Source: Nannocystis punicea
GTDB lineage: Bacteria > Myxococcota_A > Polyangia > Nannocystales > Nannocystaceae
NCBI RefSeq assembly: GCF_026965555.1
Contig: NZ_CP114040.1
Span: 9,956,001-10,020,000, forward strand
Length of the DNA stretch: 64,000 nucleotides
Direction: 5' to 3'
Shown one piece after another: positions 17,387 through 26,595 of this stretch (position 1 is the stretch's first letter; each line of letters opens with the position of its first letter). The notes below the pieces were generated by a model that was given only the letters and a program-made list of their open reading frames with translations, was not told the origin of the DNA and searched no databases. The translations under genes were made by a program, and so were the position numbers.

Positions 17387-18349
17387 TCATCGCGCCCGCA
17401 GCTGCGGCAGCACGTGCGCACCGAAGGCCTCGATAAAGCGCTCCTGCTCGCCGCCGACGTGGTGGAGCGACAAGAGGTCGACATCGAGCTCGGCGTCGCG
17501 TGCCAGCCACTCGCGGTGCCGCGACGGATCGGCCGCCACGCGCACCGGCCCGCGGATCGCCTCGGGCGTCACGAACGCGGCGGCCGCCTCGAACTGCGCC
17601 GGCGTGCGCAGCTCGGCCAGGACGTCGCTGGCGAACACGTTGGTGCGCCACTGCTCCCACGCCCCGCGCAGCGCCGCCGCCTCGCTGGCCGCGTAGGCCA
17701 GCTGCACCTTGAGGTGGACCGACTTGCCCGCGCCGCCGCCCTCGCGGAAGGCCGCGATCACCTCCGCGTGCGCCTCGTCGGCCTGCGCCACCGTGATGAG
17801 CCCGTCGGCCCAGCTCCCGAGCCAGCGCGCCGTCTCGGCCGTGACCGCGGCGCCGAACAAGAGCGGCCGCTCGCGCGGTCGCGTGTACAGCTTGGCCGCG
17901 TCGACCCGCACGAGCCCGCGGTGCGTCACGGTCTCGCCGGCCCACAGCGCGCGCATGACGTCCGCGCACTCGCGCAGCCGGGCGTTGCGGCGCTCCTTCA
18001 CCGGCCACGGCTCGCCGGTGATGCCCTCGTTGAGCCGCTCGCCGCTGCCGATCGCCAGCCAGAAGCGGCCCGGGAACAGCTCGAGCAAGGTCGCCACCGC
18101 CTGCGCCAGCACTGCGGGGTGGTAGCGCTGGCCGGGCGCAGTGACCACGCCGAAGCCCAACCCAGTCGCCTGCAGCGCCGCACCGAGCCACGTCCACGCG
18201 TGTCCGCTGTGGCCCTGGCGCTCGCTCCACGGGTGAAAGTGGTCCGAGCAAGTGGCCGCGTCGAAGCCGGCGGCCTCGGCCCGCCGCGCCAGCGCCAACA
18301 GGGCGCCGGGAGCGAACTGCTCGTGCGAGCAATGGTACGCCAGCTTCAC
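17387..18349 (-). CDS. LLM-class flavin-dependent oxidoreductase
   Basis: A 320-residue TIM-barrel luciferase-like protein: SDHFHPW near the N-terminus, GVVTAPGQRYHPAVLAQAVATL, then FPGRFWLAIGSGE and LRECADVMRALWAGE. It resembles the LLM subgroup annotated as TIGR03885. Members bind FMN or F420 and oxidise small molecules; the substrate is unknown. The GTG start overlaps the GH65 stop as GTGA. It is last in the ASRT-kinase-GH65 operon, which points to a sugar-derived substrate, by inference only. Confidence 0.88.
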   Translation of the reverse strand: MKLAYHCSHEQFAPGALLALARRAEAAGFDAATCSDHFHPWSERQGHSGHAWTWLGAALQATGLGFGVVTAPGQRYHPAVLAQAVATLLELFPGRFWLAIGSGERLNEGITGEPWPVKERRNARLRECADVMRALWAGETVTHRGLVRVDAAKLYTRPRERPLLFGAAVTAETARWLGSWADGLITVAQADEAHAEVIAAFREGGGAGKSVHLKVQLAYAASEAAALRGAWEQWRTNVFASDVLAELRTPAQFEAAAAFVTPEAIRGPVRVAADPSRHREWLARDAELDVDLLSLHHVGGEQERFIEAFGAHVLPQLRAR

Positions 18350-20811
18350 TGCGCCTCCACGCAGCGGCCGCCCACCCGCTCGCGGGCCGGCGTCACGGTG
18401 AAGGTGCGAGTGGCTCCCGGCTCGACCTCCTCCGCGCGGCCGTCGATCCGCACGGTCACCGCGTGCGCGGCGTCGTCGTCCACGCGCACGATCACCCGAT
18501 CGTTGCGGACCGCCAGCGACAGCCACGCGCAGCGGTGCCGCACCCGGAACGACACGCAGCGCAGCTCGTCGGGCAGCCCCGGCCGCAGCCACAGCGCCCC
18601 CTCGCGCGCCTCCAGCCCGGTGTAACAGCGCTGGAAGATGTCGATGGTCCCGGCCATCGCCCCGAGGTGCACGCCCTCGGCCGTCGTGCCGCCCTGAATG
18701 TCGCCGAGGTCGCTGCCGAGCGCCTCGCGCAGCATCTTCCACGAGTGGGCCGGATCGCAGCGCGCCAGCACCCACGCGTGCACCACCCGGCTCAGCGTCG
18801 ACCCGTGCGACGTCCGCTGCAAATAATAGCGGGTGTTGCGAGCCAGCACCTCGTCGTCCCAGCCGTAGCCCAGGCCGGTGAAGATCGCCCGCAGCTCCTC
18901 CGGCGCGAGCAAGTAGAACAGCATCAACACGTCGGCCTGCTTCGACACCTTGTAGCGATTGGCCGAGTCGCCCTCGGCCTCGAGGATGTTGTCGAGCCGG
19001 TGGATTTCGTCGGCGTAGCGGGCGCGGTAGAGGTCCCAGTCGAACTCGGCCAGCCGCTCGTAGCCCTCGAACTGGGCGATGAGGCCGTCGTCCAGGAACG
19101 GCACGAACATCCGCCGGGCGACGTCCTCCCAGGTCCGCAGCTCGTCGTCGCCGAGCCCCAGCTTGTCGACCAGCAGCCGCCGCGCCCCCGCCGGCAGCAG
19201 CGCCAGCGCCTCGCGGGCCCGCAGCAGCGACCACACGGCCATGACGTTGGTGTAGGCGTTGTTGTCGAGCCCGGGCCGGGCGGCGTCGGGGTAGGCGTCG
19301 TGAAACTCGTCGGGGCCGCCGACGCCGCGAATGACGTAGCGCTGGCGCGACGGCTCGAACACCGCCACGCTGGCCCAGAACCTGGCGATCTCGACCATCA
19401 TCTCGACGCCGTGCTCGGCCAGGAACTCGAGGTCACCGGTGATCTCGTAATAATGCCAGACGTTGTAGGCCACCGCGGCGCCGATGTGCCGCTGCAGGCG
19501 GCTGTTGTCGGCGATCCACCGGCCCGAGCGCGGGTTCTTGCGCCGCGGCTCGCTGACCTCGCGGCCGTCGCTGGCGCTGCGCCACGGGAACATCGCCCCG
19601 CGCAGGCCCGCCTCGCGCGCGGCGGCGCGGGCGGCCGGCAGGCGACGGAATCGATACAGCAGCAGCGACCGCGCCAGCTCCGGCAGGCGGTAGGCCAGCA
19701 CCGGGAACACGAACAGCTCGTCCCAGAACACGTGCCCGCGGTACCCCTCGCCGTGCCAGCCGCGCCCGGGGATCCCGGCGTCGAGCCCGATCGTGTGCGG
19801 CGAGACCGTCTGCAGGATGTGGAACAGGTGCAGGCGCAGGGCCGTGGTCGTCTCCTGCTCGCCCTCGACGTCGACGTCGAAGCGGTCCCACAGCTCGGCC
19901 CACGCCCGCGCGTGCGCGGGCAGCATCGCCTCGAAGTCCAGGGCCCCGCCGACCGCACGCATCGCCGCGTCCAGCGGCTCGCGAATGGCGCGATCGTGGC
20001 GGGCGTACAGCGCGAAGATCTTCTCGAGCGTCACGCTCCCATGAGTCTGCAGCTCCGCGCACGCCTGCAGGCCGACCGTCCGCGGCCCGCCCTCGCACGG
20101 CCCCAGCGGACCGACCTCGCCCCCCGACACGAACACCCGCGTACGCGTCGCCAGCGCGAACTCGAGGCGCGAGCCGCAGGTGCGCGCCCGCAAGGTCAGG
20201 AGCCCCGCGCCCGCCGCCGCGACCTCGAATTGCTCGAGGTGGTCGCCGTCGGCCCCGCGGTACTCCACGGCGTTGGCGTTCGTCACCTGTCCGTCGAGCC
20301 AGGAGCGCACGCGCACGCGCCCGCCCGCCCCGTCGAGCTCGAGCCGCACCTGCTGGGCCGCCAGGTGTGGATCGCCGAGGTGCACCAATCGTCGCTCGGT
20401 CAGCGTCGCCCGCCGGCCGTCGACCTCGAAGCGGACCACGCGGCTCAAGAGACCGCGCCGCAGGTCGAGCTCCTGCCGGAACTCGCGCACGGTCACCCGC
20501 TCGAGCGAAAACCACTCGCCGTCGTCGAGGCCGACGTCGACGCGCAACCAGTTCGGCAGATTGACCAGACCCTCGTGGTGCAGGGGCTCGCCGTCGACCA
20601 CGCTGGTCTTGTGATTGTAGAGCCCGGCGCGGTACGTGCCCGGATAATGCGGCTCGCCGGCGACCGCCCACGGGGCCGCGCCGCGCGTCACGAAGCGGCC
20701 GTTGCCGAGCGCGCACAGGGCCTCGCGCTGCCCCTCGTGCTCGCGGTCGAACGAATCGTAGACGATCGACCACGGCGCCAGCCGGGCCCCGTCGCGGTCG
20801 TGCGGGCTCAT
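18346..20811 (-). CDS. Glycoside hydrolase family 65 protein (disaccharide phosphorylase/hydrolase)
   Basis: The 821-residue length and domain order fit GH65, the kojibiose/maltose/trehalose phosphorylase family: an N-terminal beta-sandwich (TYRAGLYNHK), a linker, an (alpha/alpha)6 barrel (FWDELFVFPVL) and a small C-terminal beta domain. The catalytic acid is Glu502 in GPDEFHDAY. KQADVLMLFYLL and GGTTAEGVHLGAMAGT match the substrate- and phosphate-side loops. It probably splits an alpha-glucoside disaccharide into beta-glucose-1-phosphate plus glucose; exact sugar unknown. Start ATG overlaps the upstream kinase stop (ATGA). Confidence 0.93.
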   Translation of the reverse strand: MSPHDRDGARLAPWSIVYDSFDREHEGQREALCALGNGRFVTRGAAPWAVAGEPHYPGTYRAGLYNHKTSVVDGEPLHHEGLVNLPNWLRVDVGLDDGEWFSLERVTVREFRQELDLRRGLLSRVVRFEVDGRRATLTERRLVHLGDPHLAAQQVRLELDGAGGRVRVRSWLDGQVTNANAVEYRGADGDHLEQFEVAAAGAGLLTLRARTCGSRLEFALATRTRVFVSGGEVGPLGPCEGGPRTVGLQACAELQTHGSVTLEKIFALYARHDRAIREPLDAAMRAVGGALDFEAMLPAHARAWAELWDRFDVDVEGEQETTTALRLHLFHILQTVSPHTIGLDAGIPGRGWHGEGYRGHVFWDELFVFPVLAYRLPELARSLLLYRFRRLPAARAAAREAGLRGAMFPWRSASDGREVSEPRRKNPRSGRWIADNSRLQRHIGAAVAYNVWHYYEITGDLEFLAEHGVEMMVEIARFWASVAVFEPSRQRYVIRGVGGPDEFHDAYPDAARPGLDNNAYTNVMAVWSLLRAREALALLPAGARRLLVDKLGLGDDELRTWEDVARRMFVPFLDDGLIAQFEGYERLAEFDWDLYRARYADEIHRLDNILEAEGDSANRYKVSKQADVLMLFYLLAPEELRAIFTGLGYGWDDEVLARNTRYYLQRTSHGSTLSRVVHAWVLARCDPAHSWKMLREALGSDLGDIQGGTTAEGVHLGAMAGTIDIFQRCYTGLEAREGALWLRPGLPDELRCVSFRVRHRCAWLSLAVRNDRVIVRVDDDAAHAVTVRIDGRAEEVEPGATRTFTVTPARERVGGRCVEAQ

Positions 20812-21758
20812 CCGCGCGGCTCCCGGCCGCCCCGCGCCCGCTCGAGCTGCCCGCGATCGGGATACGCCGCCTGCGAGCCATAGGCCGTCACCGCCAGGCT
20901 CGACGTCGCCACCGCGAACTTGACCGCCTGCAGCAGCTCCTGCCGCTCGAGCAGCGCCACCCCCAGCGCACCCGCGAACGCGTCGCCCGCCCCCGTCTTG
21001 TCGACGACCTCGACGTCGAGCGGCGACACGACCTCGCGCCCGCCCGCGGTCACCAGCGCCGCGCCGCCGTCGCCGAGCTTGACGCACGCCACCCCGACCC
21101 CGCGCGCGAGCAGCTGCTCGCCGGCCCGCACCGCGTCCTCCGCCGACTCGACTTCGACCCCGACGAGGCCGCGCGTCTCCTCGGGGTTGGGAGTGATGAC
21201 GTCGATCATCGCGTAGAGGTCGTCGGGCATGCGATCGGCGGGCGACGGATCGAGCAAGACCTTGAGCCCGCGCGCCTGGGCGGCGCAGACGGCGGCGCGG
21301 ACGACCGCGATCGGCACCTCGAGGTCGACCGTGAGCACCGACCCCTCCGGCGCGGCCTCGACGACCTTCACCACCGCCTCGACATCGGCCTCGCCCCACG
21401 CCTCGTTGGCGTTCGCCGCCAGCAAGATGGTCTTGTCGCCGTCGCCCCGCACCACGATCATCGCCAGCGCGGTCGCCTGCCCCGCGATCCGCTTCACCTG
21501 CGACACATCGACCCCGACCGCCCGCGGCCCGCGGAGGACCTCCTCGCCGAAGTCGTCGTCTCCGACATGTCCCAAGAGACATGCCTTCACGCCGAGCCGC
21601 GCCGCCACGTACGCGCGATTGGCCGCCTTGCCCCCGGCGGCGCGCAGGAGGTCGCGGACCGGCAAGGTCTCGCCCGGCCCGGGCCAGCGGTCGGCGCGGA
21701 CCTGCAGATCGAGGTTGATGCTACCGAGCGCGAGCAGGACGGGGTCGTCGGCGGTCAT
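20808..21758 (-). CDS. PfkB/ribokinase-family sugar kinase
   Basis: The 316-residue protein has both PfkB signatures: GGKAANRAYVAARLG near residue 42 and DKTGAGDAFAGAL with catalytic Asp259. It should phosphorylate a sugar or nucleoside with ATP in the cytoplasm; being just ahead of a GH65 gene favours a sugar. A hairpin element (21566-21583) is translated within it as LLGHVG. It starts 21 bases after the ASRT gene and overlaps the GH65 start. Confidence 0.92.
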   Translation of the reverse strand: MTADDPVLLALGSINLDLQVRADRWPGPGETLPVRDLLRAAGGKAANRAYVAARLGVKACLLGHVGDDDFGEEVLRGPRAVGVDVSQVKRIAGQATALAMIVVRGDGDKTILLAANANEAWGEADVEAVVKVVEAAPEGSVLTVDLEVPIAVVRAAVCAAQARGLKVLLDPSPADRMPDDLYAMIDVITPNPEETRGLVGVEVESAEDAVRAGEQLLARGVGVACVKLGDGGAALVTAGGREVVSPLDVEVVDKTGAGDAFAGALGVALLERQELLQAVKFAVATSSLAVTAYGSQAAYPDRGQLERARGGREPRG

Positions 21759-21779
21759 GATGAAATCGTCGCGGGGCGA

Positions 21780-22157
21780 TCAGGCCGGGAAGGCGATCGT
21801 GGTGATGAGCGCGTTCTCGGCCTGCCGCGAATCGAGGCGGGTGTGCTGGACCACGATCGGCTGATCGGACTCGATCACGCACGAGAAGTCGGTGGCCAGC
21901 GGGATCGGCTCCGGATACGTGAGGTCGTTGAATCGCACGTGCCGCGTCCGTCGGGCCGGCACTGTCACGTGATACGGCCCGGCCGGCTCGCGATCGGAGA
22001 AATAGATCGTGAATCGCACGTTCGCGTCCCGATCCGTGGCGTTGAGGATCGAGGCGGTCTCGTGGCTGATCATCTCCGGCGCGGGGCCGTGGCTCCCGCG
22101 CGGAATGTAGCCGTCGGCGATGGCCCAGCGGCGGTGGCCCAGCGGTGTTTCGCTCAC
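21780..22157 (-). CDS. Sensory rhodopsin transducer (ASRT) family protein
   Basis: At 125 residues this equals the length of Anabaena sensory rhodopsin transducer and shares long identities with it as I recall that sequence: WAIADGYIP, MISHETASILNATD, YFSDREPAGPY, VPARRTRHVRFNDL and VVQHTRLDSRQAENAL. ASRT is a soluble tetrameric beta-barrel. The wider family lacks rhodopsin partners and has been proposed to bind small molecules such as sugars. No rhodopsin gene is present. It heads a four-gene operon with a sugar kinase and GH65 enzyme, supporting a carbohydrate role. The GTG start gives the family length; the ribosome-binding site is poor. Confidence 0.93.
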   Translation of the reverse strand: MSETPLGHRRWAIADGYIPRGSHGPAPEMISHETASILNATDRDANVRFTIYFSDREPAGPYHVTVPARRTRHVRFNDLTYPEPIPLATDFSCVIESDQPIVVQHTRLDSRQAENALITTIAFPA

Positions 22158-22399
22158 CTCGGCACGGTGAGCGGCATCGTCGCTCCGCGCAAGCAAGGCC
22201 ACGCCACGGCTCGGGTCGGCGGCGCACTCAATGGCAACACACGGACGAGCCCGCTGCGCTCGCGGCGAGGCCGCGCCACCGCCGCGGCTCCTGCGCGACG
22301 GCCCGCGCCGCGGCCTCGAGCGCCGGGTCGGTCCCGCGATTCGCGGATCGGGCGGTACTCGCATTGCCGCCGCCGGGCCCTCGCATAGCCTGGCCGCGC

Positions 22400-23521
22400 A
22401 TGACCGCGAAGACACCCGCCAAGAAGGTCCGCTATGCAGTCGTCGGCGCCGGCAACATCGCCCAGGTCGCCGTCCTGCCGGCGTTCGCCCACGCCGACGA
22501 GAACTCCGAGCTGGTCGCCCTCGTCTCCAGCGACCTCGCCAAGCGCATGGCCCTGCCCGAGCGCTACGCCAGCATCGAGGCGCTCGGCACCTACGGCGAA
22601 TTCGAGGACGTCCTGCAGCGCGCCCGCGTCGACGCGGTGTTCATCGCCACCCCGAACACCCACCACCGCGAATTCACCGAGCGCGCCGCCCGGGCCGGCG
22701 TACACGTCCTGTGCGAGAAGCCGATGGCGCCCACGGTCGCCGACTGCGAGGCGATGATCGCCGTCTGCCGCGAGCACCGCGTCAAGCTGATGATCGCCTA
22801 CCGCCTCCACTTCGAGGCCGCCAACCTGCAGGCGATCGAAGCCCTCAAGGCCGGCAAGATCGGCGACCCACGCGTGTTCAGCTCGCTGTTCACCCAACAG
22901 GTCCGCCCCGGCGACATCCGCACCCGGCCCGAACTCGCCGGCGGCGCGCTCCTCGACCTCGGCGTCTATCCGATCAACGCCGCCCGCTACCTGTTCCGCG
23001 AGGAGCCGATCGAGGTGCTCGCCGCAGTGTCGAGCAGCGGCGACGCGCGCTTCGACGGCGTCGACGAGACGACCACCGCCGTCCTCCGGTTCGCCAGCGG
23101 CCGCGTCGCCCAGCTCACCGTCAGCCTCGGCGGCTCGGCGGTGGGCTATTACCGCGTCGTCGGCACCGAGGGCGACCTCCACGCCGAGCCGATCTACGAC
23201 TACGAGCAGGGCCTGAAGTTCGTCCTCACCACCGAGAGCGAGCGGCGCGAGCACAAGTTCCCCGCGCGCGACCAGTTCGCGCCGGAGCTGGTCGAGTTCT
23301 CGCGCTGCGTGCTCGAGGATCGCGAGCCCGAGCCGTCGGGCGAGGAGGGCCTGGCCGACCTCCGCGTGGTCGAGGCGATCTTGCAATCGGCCCGCAGCGG
23401 CCGCGCGGTCCAGCTGCCGCCCTGGTCCCGCGCGCAGCGCCCCGACGCCGACCAGGAGCTCCGCAAGCCCCCCGTCGACGCCCCCGAGCCGATCCGCGCG
23501 CCCTCGCCGACGATCCGCTGA
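22400..23521 (+). CDS. Gfo/Idh/MocA-family oxidoreductase
   Basis: A 373-residue NAD(P)-dependent sugar or inositol dehydrogenase-like protein. The Rossmann motif VVGAGNIAQVAV is at residues 13-24. VLCEKPMAPT carries the conserved Lys of the EKP motif, and the C-terminal domain includes GGALLDLGVYPINAARYLF. It is divergent from the ASRT operon with 242 bases between starts, so the two may share control and act on related sugars. No operator could be fixed in the gap. The ATG at 22400 (MTAKTPAKK) fits the family start. Confidence 0.93.
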   Translation: MTAKTPAKKVRYAVVGAGNIAQVAVLPAFAHADENSELVALVSSDLAKRMALPERYASIEALGTYGEFEDVLQRARVDAVFIATPNTHHREFTERAARAGVHVLCEKPMAPTVADCEAMIAVCREHRVKLMIAYRLHFEAANLQAIEALKAGKIGDPRVFSSLFTQQVRPGDIRTRPELAGGALLDLGVYPINAARYLFREEPIEVLAAVSSSGDARFDGVDETTTAVLRFASGRVAQLTVSLGGSAVGYYRVVGTEGDLHAEPIYDYEQGLKFVLTTESERREHKFPARDQFAPELVEFSRCVLEDREPEPSGEEGLADLRVVEAILQSARSGRAVQLPPWSRAQRPDADQELRKPPVDAPEPIRAPSPTIR

Positions 23522-23800
23522 CATTTTTAAAGGGACTCCCCCGCGAGCGCGAGCAGCTCGCGAGGACGAGCCCAGCGAGCCACGTGAGTCGGGCCGCGCT
23601 CATCCGCGAGCGCACGCAACGACAGCCACCGCGTCGGCTCCGCGACCCGGATCGCCCATGGACTTGCGAAGCCGGGGCGGACAAGCCCCTCGGAGCGGGC
23701 CCGACGCGCGCGGCATTCAAGGCGCGCGCGTGCGTCCGCGCAGATCTGCCCGCAGCGAAGGCCCTTGCGCGGAGGCGGCGGACGGCGGTGAAGTCCCGGC

Positions 23801-25684
23801 ATGCATCGATTCAGCTTGCCCCTCACTGCAATCGCGGTCGCCCTCGTCGGCTGCGGCGGCGACGACAGCGCCGTCTCCGCCAGCCAGACCGACGGCACCA
23901 CGACGACCCAGAGCACGACGGTCGCTCCGACCCAGGGCACGAGCACGAGCGAGACGCCCACGACCTCGACCACCGATCCCACCGGCACGGGCGGCGCGTC
24001 CGAATCGACGACGACCAGCACCTCGACGTCGACCACCACCGAGGACACGACCACCACCACGTCGGCGACCGGCGTGATGACCTCGACCGGCGACGCCACC
24101 ACCGGCACCACCGGCGCCTGCACCTGCAACCCCGGCGAGGCGAACGGCTGCGATCCCAACGGTCAGCAGATGGTGTGTCAGGACGACTGTCAGACCTTCG
24201 CGCCCGAGCCGTGCCCCGGCGGCGGGCAGTGCACCGACGGCGCGTGCCCGGCCAACCTCTGCAACCCCGGCAAGAAGGTGTGCGAGGGCGAGGACGCCTA
24301 CAAAGAATGCAACGAGCAGGGCGACGGCTGGCTGCCGCCGGTGGATTGCGCGCCCGAGGAGACCTGCGCCGGCGGCATGTGCCTGTCGCTGTGCAGCCTG
24401 GCCGAGGAGACCCCGAGCTCGGTCGGTTGCTCGTTCTTCGCGGTGCGCCAGGACAACTACGATTACGCCAACGTCGACTCATTGGTGGTCGGCAACACCT
24501 CCAAGACCAAGACCGCCGAGGTCCAGCTCTACTTCACGCCCGACGGCACCAACAACGAGCAGCCGTCCGGCGCCCCGGTCGACCTCGTCCCGGGCATGAC
24601 CCTCGAGTTCAAGCTCACCAACCAGCCGTTCATGAAGGTCTCGGCGCTGCGCAAGGGCGGCGTCTACCGCGTCCAGAGCTCGATCCCCATCGTCGCCTAT
24701 CAACATTCGCCGATCACCGCCCAGGCCACCAACGATTCGTCGATGCTGCTGCCCGAGCATGCCCTGCGGCTCGATCACGTCATCACCGCCTACGGCGACA
24801 CCGTCTTCGGCGAGGAGCGCCCCAGCTACTTCAACGTCGTCGCCACCGCCGACAACACCGTCGTCCAGTGGACCCCGCCGATCGGCACCATGGCCGGCGC
24901 CGGCGTGCCCGCGGTCGCCGCCAAGCAGACCGGCTCGGTGACCATGAACCGCTTCGACGTCATGCAGGTCCGCGTGCCCAACGACACCGACCTGTCCGGC
25001 ACCCTCGTCCACGCCGACAAGCCGATCTGGGTCATCGGCGCCGTCAATTGCGCCAACGTCCCCGCCAACGTCGTCTTCTGCGACCACCTCGAGGAGCAGG
25101 TGATCCCGCTCGACTATTGGGGCAAGCAGTACATCGGCGCCCACTCGCCCAAGCGCGGCAACGAGAAGCACTACTGGCGCGTCTACGCCGGCGAGGACCA
25201 GACCACGATCACGACCACCCCGGCCCAGCCCGGCACTCCCTTCACCCTCGACAAGGGCCAGTGGAAGGAGCTCGTGATCCCCAACAACACGAGCTTCGTG
25301 TTCGACGGCGACAAGCCGTTCATGCCCGTGCAATACCTCGAGGGCGAGGGCGGCGGCGCCGGCACCGGCGACCCCGCGATGTACCAGATGGTCCCGGTCG
25401 AGCAGTTCCTCGACCGCTACGCCTTCGTCACCGGCACCGGCTACTCCGTCCATTACGCGCAGATCATCCGCCTCGCCGGCAACCCCGACGTCGTCATCGA
25501 CGGCCAGGTCGTCGGCGGCTACTACACCGTCGGCGGCTACGAGGTCGCCGACTTCGTGATCTCCGAGGGCGCCCACCTGGCCGAGAGCGACGCGCCGTTC
25601 GGGATCCTCAACATCGGCTACACGCCGGTGACGTCCTACGCCTACCCCGGCGGCCTGAAGCTCAAGATCATCAATCCTCAGTGA
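23801..25684 (+). CDS. IgGFc-binding-like adhesin lipoprotein
   Basis: The 627-residue protein has a lipobox (IAVALVGCGG) and then about 85 residues rich in Thr, Ser and Gly, a flexible stalk. A Cys-rich module follows (residues 105-205). The rest resembles the IgGFc-binding N-terminal domain: VQSSIPIVAYQHSPI, ASNDSSM-like NDSSMLLPEHAL, and IWVIGAVNCANVP. Such proteins are abundant in myxobacteria and are presumed surface adhesins. The 3' end overlaps a convergent gene by 14 bases. The 279 bases upstream contain no gene. Confidence 0.88.
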   Translation: MHRFSLPLTAIAVALVGCGGDDSAVSASQTDGTTTTQSTTVAPTQGTSTSETPTTSTTDPTGTGGASESTTTSTSTSTTTEDTTTTTSATGVMTSTGDATTGTTGACTCNPGEANGCDPNGQQMVCQDDCQTFAPEPCPGGGQCTDGACPANLCNPGKKVCEGEDAYKECNEQGDGWLPPVDCAPEETCAGGMCLSLCSLAEETPSSVGCSFFAVRQDNYDYANVDSLVVGNTSKTKTAEVQLYFTPDGTNNEQPSGAPVDLVPGMTLEFKLTNQPFMKVSALRKGGVYRVQSSIPIVAYQHSPITAQATNDSSMLLPEHALRLDHVITAYGDTVFGEERPSYFNVVATADNTVVQWTPPIGTMAGAGVPAVAAKQTGSVTMNRFDVMQVRVPNDTDLSGTLVHADKPIWVIGAVNCANVPANVVFCDHLEEQVIPLDYWGKQYIGAHSPKRGNEKHYWRVYAGEDQTTITTTPAQPGTPFTLDKGQWKELVIPNNTSFVFDGDKPFMPVQYLEGEGGGAGTGDPAMYQMVPVEQFLDRYAFVTGTGYSVHYAQIIRLAGNPDVVIDGQVVGGYYTVGGYEVADFVISEGAHLAESDAPFGILNIGYTPVTSYAYPGGLKLKIINPQ

Positions 25685-26087
25685 CCCGCCACCAGCGGCT
25701 TTTCGCTCCGGACGGCGCACGGCGGTCCTCTGCCGTATCAGGGACCGCCGCGTCTCCGGAGGGCGCGGCTTCAGGCCGGTTCTTGGCGCGCTCTGCTGCA
25801 GACGCCTCGAGCTGATAGCCCCAGAGCCCCACCGCGGCGTTCACCGCCAGCAAGAAGGCACCCACGCCCACCTCGATCGCCGAGCGGAGCCCGAACAGCC
25901 ACAGGAGACCGCCATAGACGACGAGGACCGCGAGCCACGCCAGGAGAACATGGAGGACCGGCGCGCCGGCGAGGGCGAGCGGAACGAGCGACAGTACCGC
26001 CACTGAGAGCACAACCCGCACGTGCCCCCGGGTCTCCGTCCGGGCCGCGTCCGCGGCGGCGGCCTGCTCCTGCTCATTCATGGCCAT
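25671..26087 (-). CDS. Small membrane protein with three hydrophobic segments
   Basis: A 138-residue protein with hydrophobic stretches VVLSVAVLSLVPLALAGA, VLHVLLAWLAVLVVYGGLLW and AIEVGVGAFLLAVNAAVGL. The N-terminus is Ala/Gln-rich and cytoplasmic-like; the tail is charged. The start is ATG 26087 or 26081. It overlaps the convergent adhesin gene at their 3' ends. No family recognised. Confidence 0.7.
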   Translation of the reverse strand: MAMNEQEQAAAADAARTETRGHVRVVLSVAVLSLVPLALAGAPVLHVLLAWLAVLVVYGGLLWLFGLRSAIEVGVGAFLLAVNAAVGLWGYQLEASAAERAKNRPEAAPSGDAAVPDTAEDRRAPSGAKSRWWRVTED

Positions 26088-26277
26088 CGCCCTCGCAGTC
26101 CCATCGCCCGACCCACGCATGAACGCCTCGGCGTCGAACCGCGAAGTCGAGTGATTCCAGCAACGAGTCGTCGCCGCATCGCACGCAAGTGTACCCGAGC
26201 GTCGCCGCCACGCCACGGGTACGCCCGAACTGCATGGTACGGCGACGAGGCTCGACATTACCCGCCAAACGGCTCAT
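26074..26277 (-). CDS. Possible small Cys-containing protein
   Basis: A 67-residue reading frame from ATG 26277 containing YTCVRCGDD, a CxxC pair that could bind zinc, and ending WDCEGDGHE. Its stop overlaps the start of the membrane-protein gene by 14 bases, which would suit a coupled pair. Third positions are less GC-biased than in neighbours and no family is recognised, so this may be chance. Confidence 0.3.
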   Translation of the reverse strand: MSRLAGNVEPRRRTMQFGRTRGVAATLGYTCVRCGDDSLLESLDFAVRRRGVHAWVGRWDCEGDGHE

Positions 26278-26595
26278 CTGGCGCAGCTTCACGCGCGTCT
26301 TCCAACCGCGGACGAAGCCCCAGGCGGAGTCGACATCCCATCGAGCGTCACTGCCCCGCGCTTCCTGGCAGGTCGCTGAAACGCGCCGGGGCTCTGTGAA
26401 GCCCCTCGGCCCGTCGGCGAGAAGTGTCGTACGGGGCCGAATTCGGCCATATCCTGTCCGAAAGGACATGCCGATTTCGGCCGGCCGGGACTTTTTCAGC
26501 GACCTGCCAGGTCGGCCGCGTCGCAGTCTCGGTCGCAAGTCAGCGCCCGAGCTCGTGAGGCAGAGCTTCGGCCGGGCGAGTCCGGCAGGCTCGGT
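26278..26595. other. Intergenic region with one hairpin element
   Basis: No gene supported. TCCTGTCCGAAAGGACATG (about 26452-26470) is a member of the dispersed palindrome family, located downstream of the large minus-strand gene that starts at 29331. Confidence 0.5.

Noticed and set aside
18346..21582. A GH65 protein extended by about 250 residues upstream
   Set aside because: The extension is out-of-frame translation of the PfkB kinase gene. ATG 20811 overlaps the kinase stop as expected for a coupled operon.
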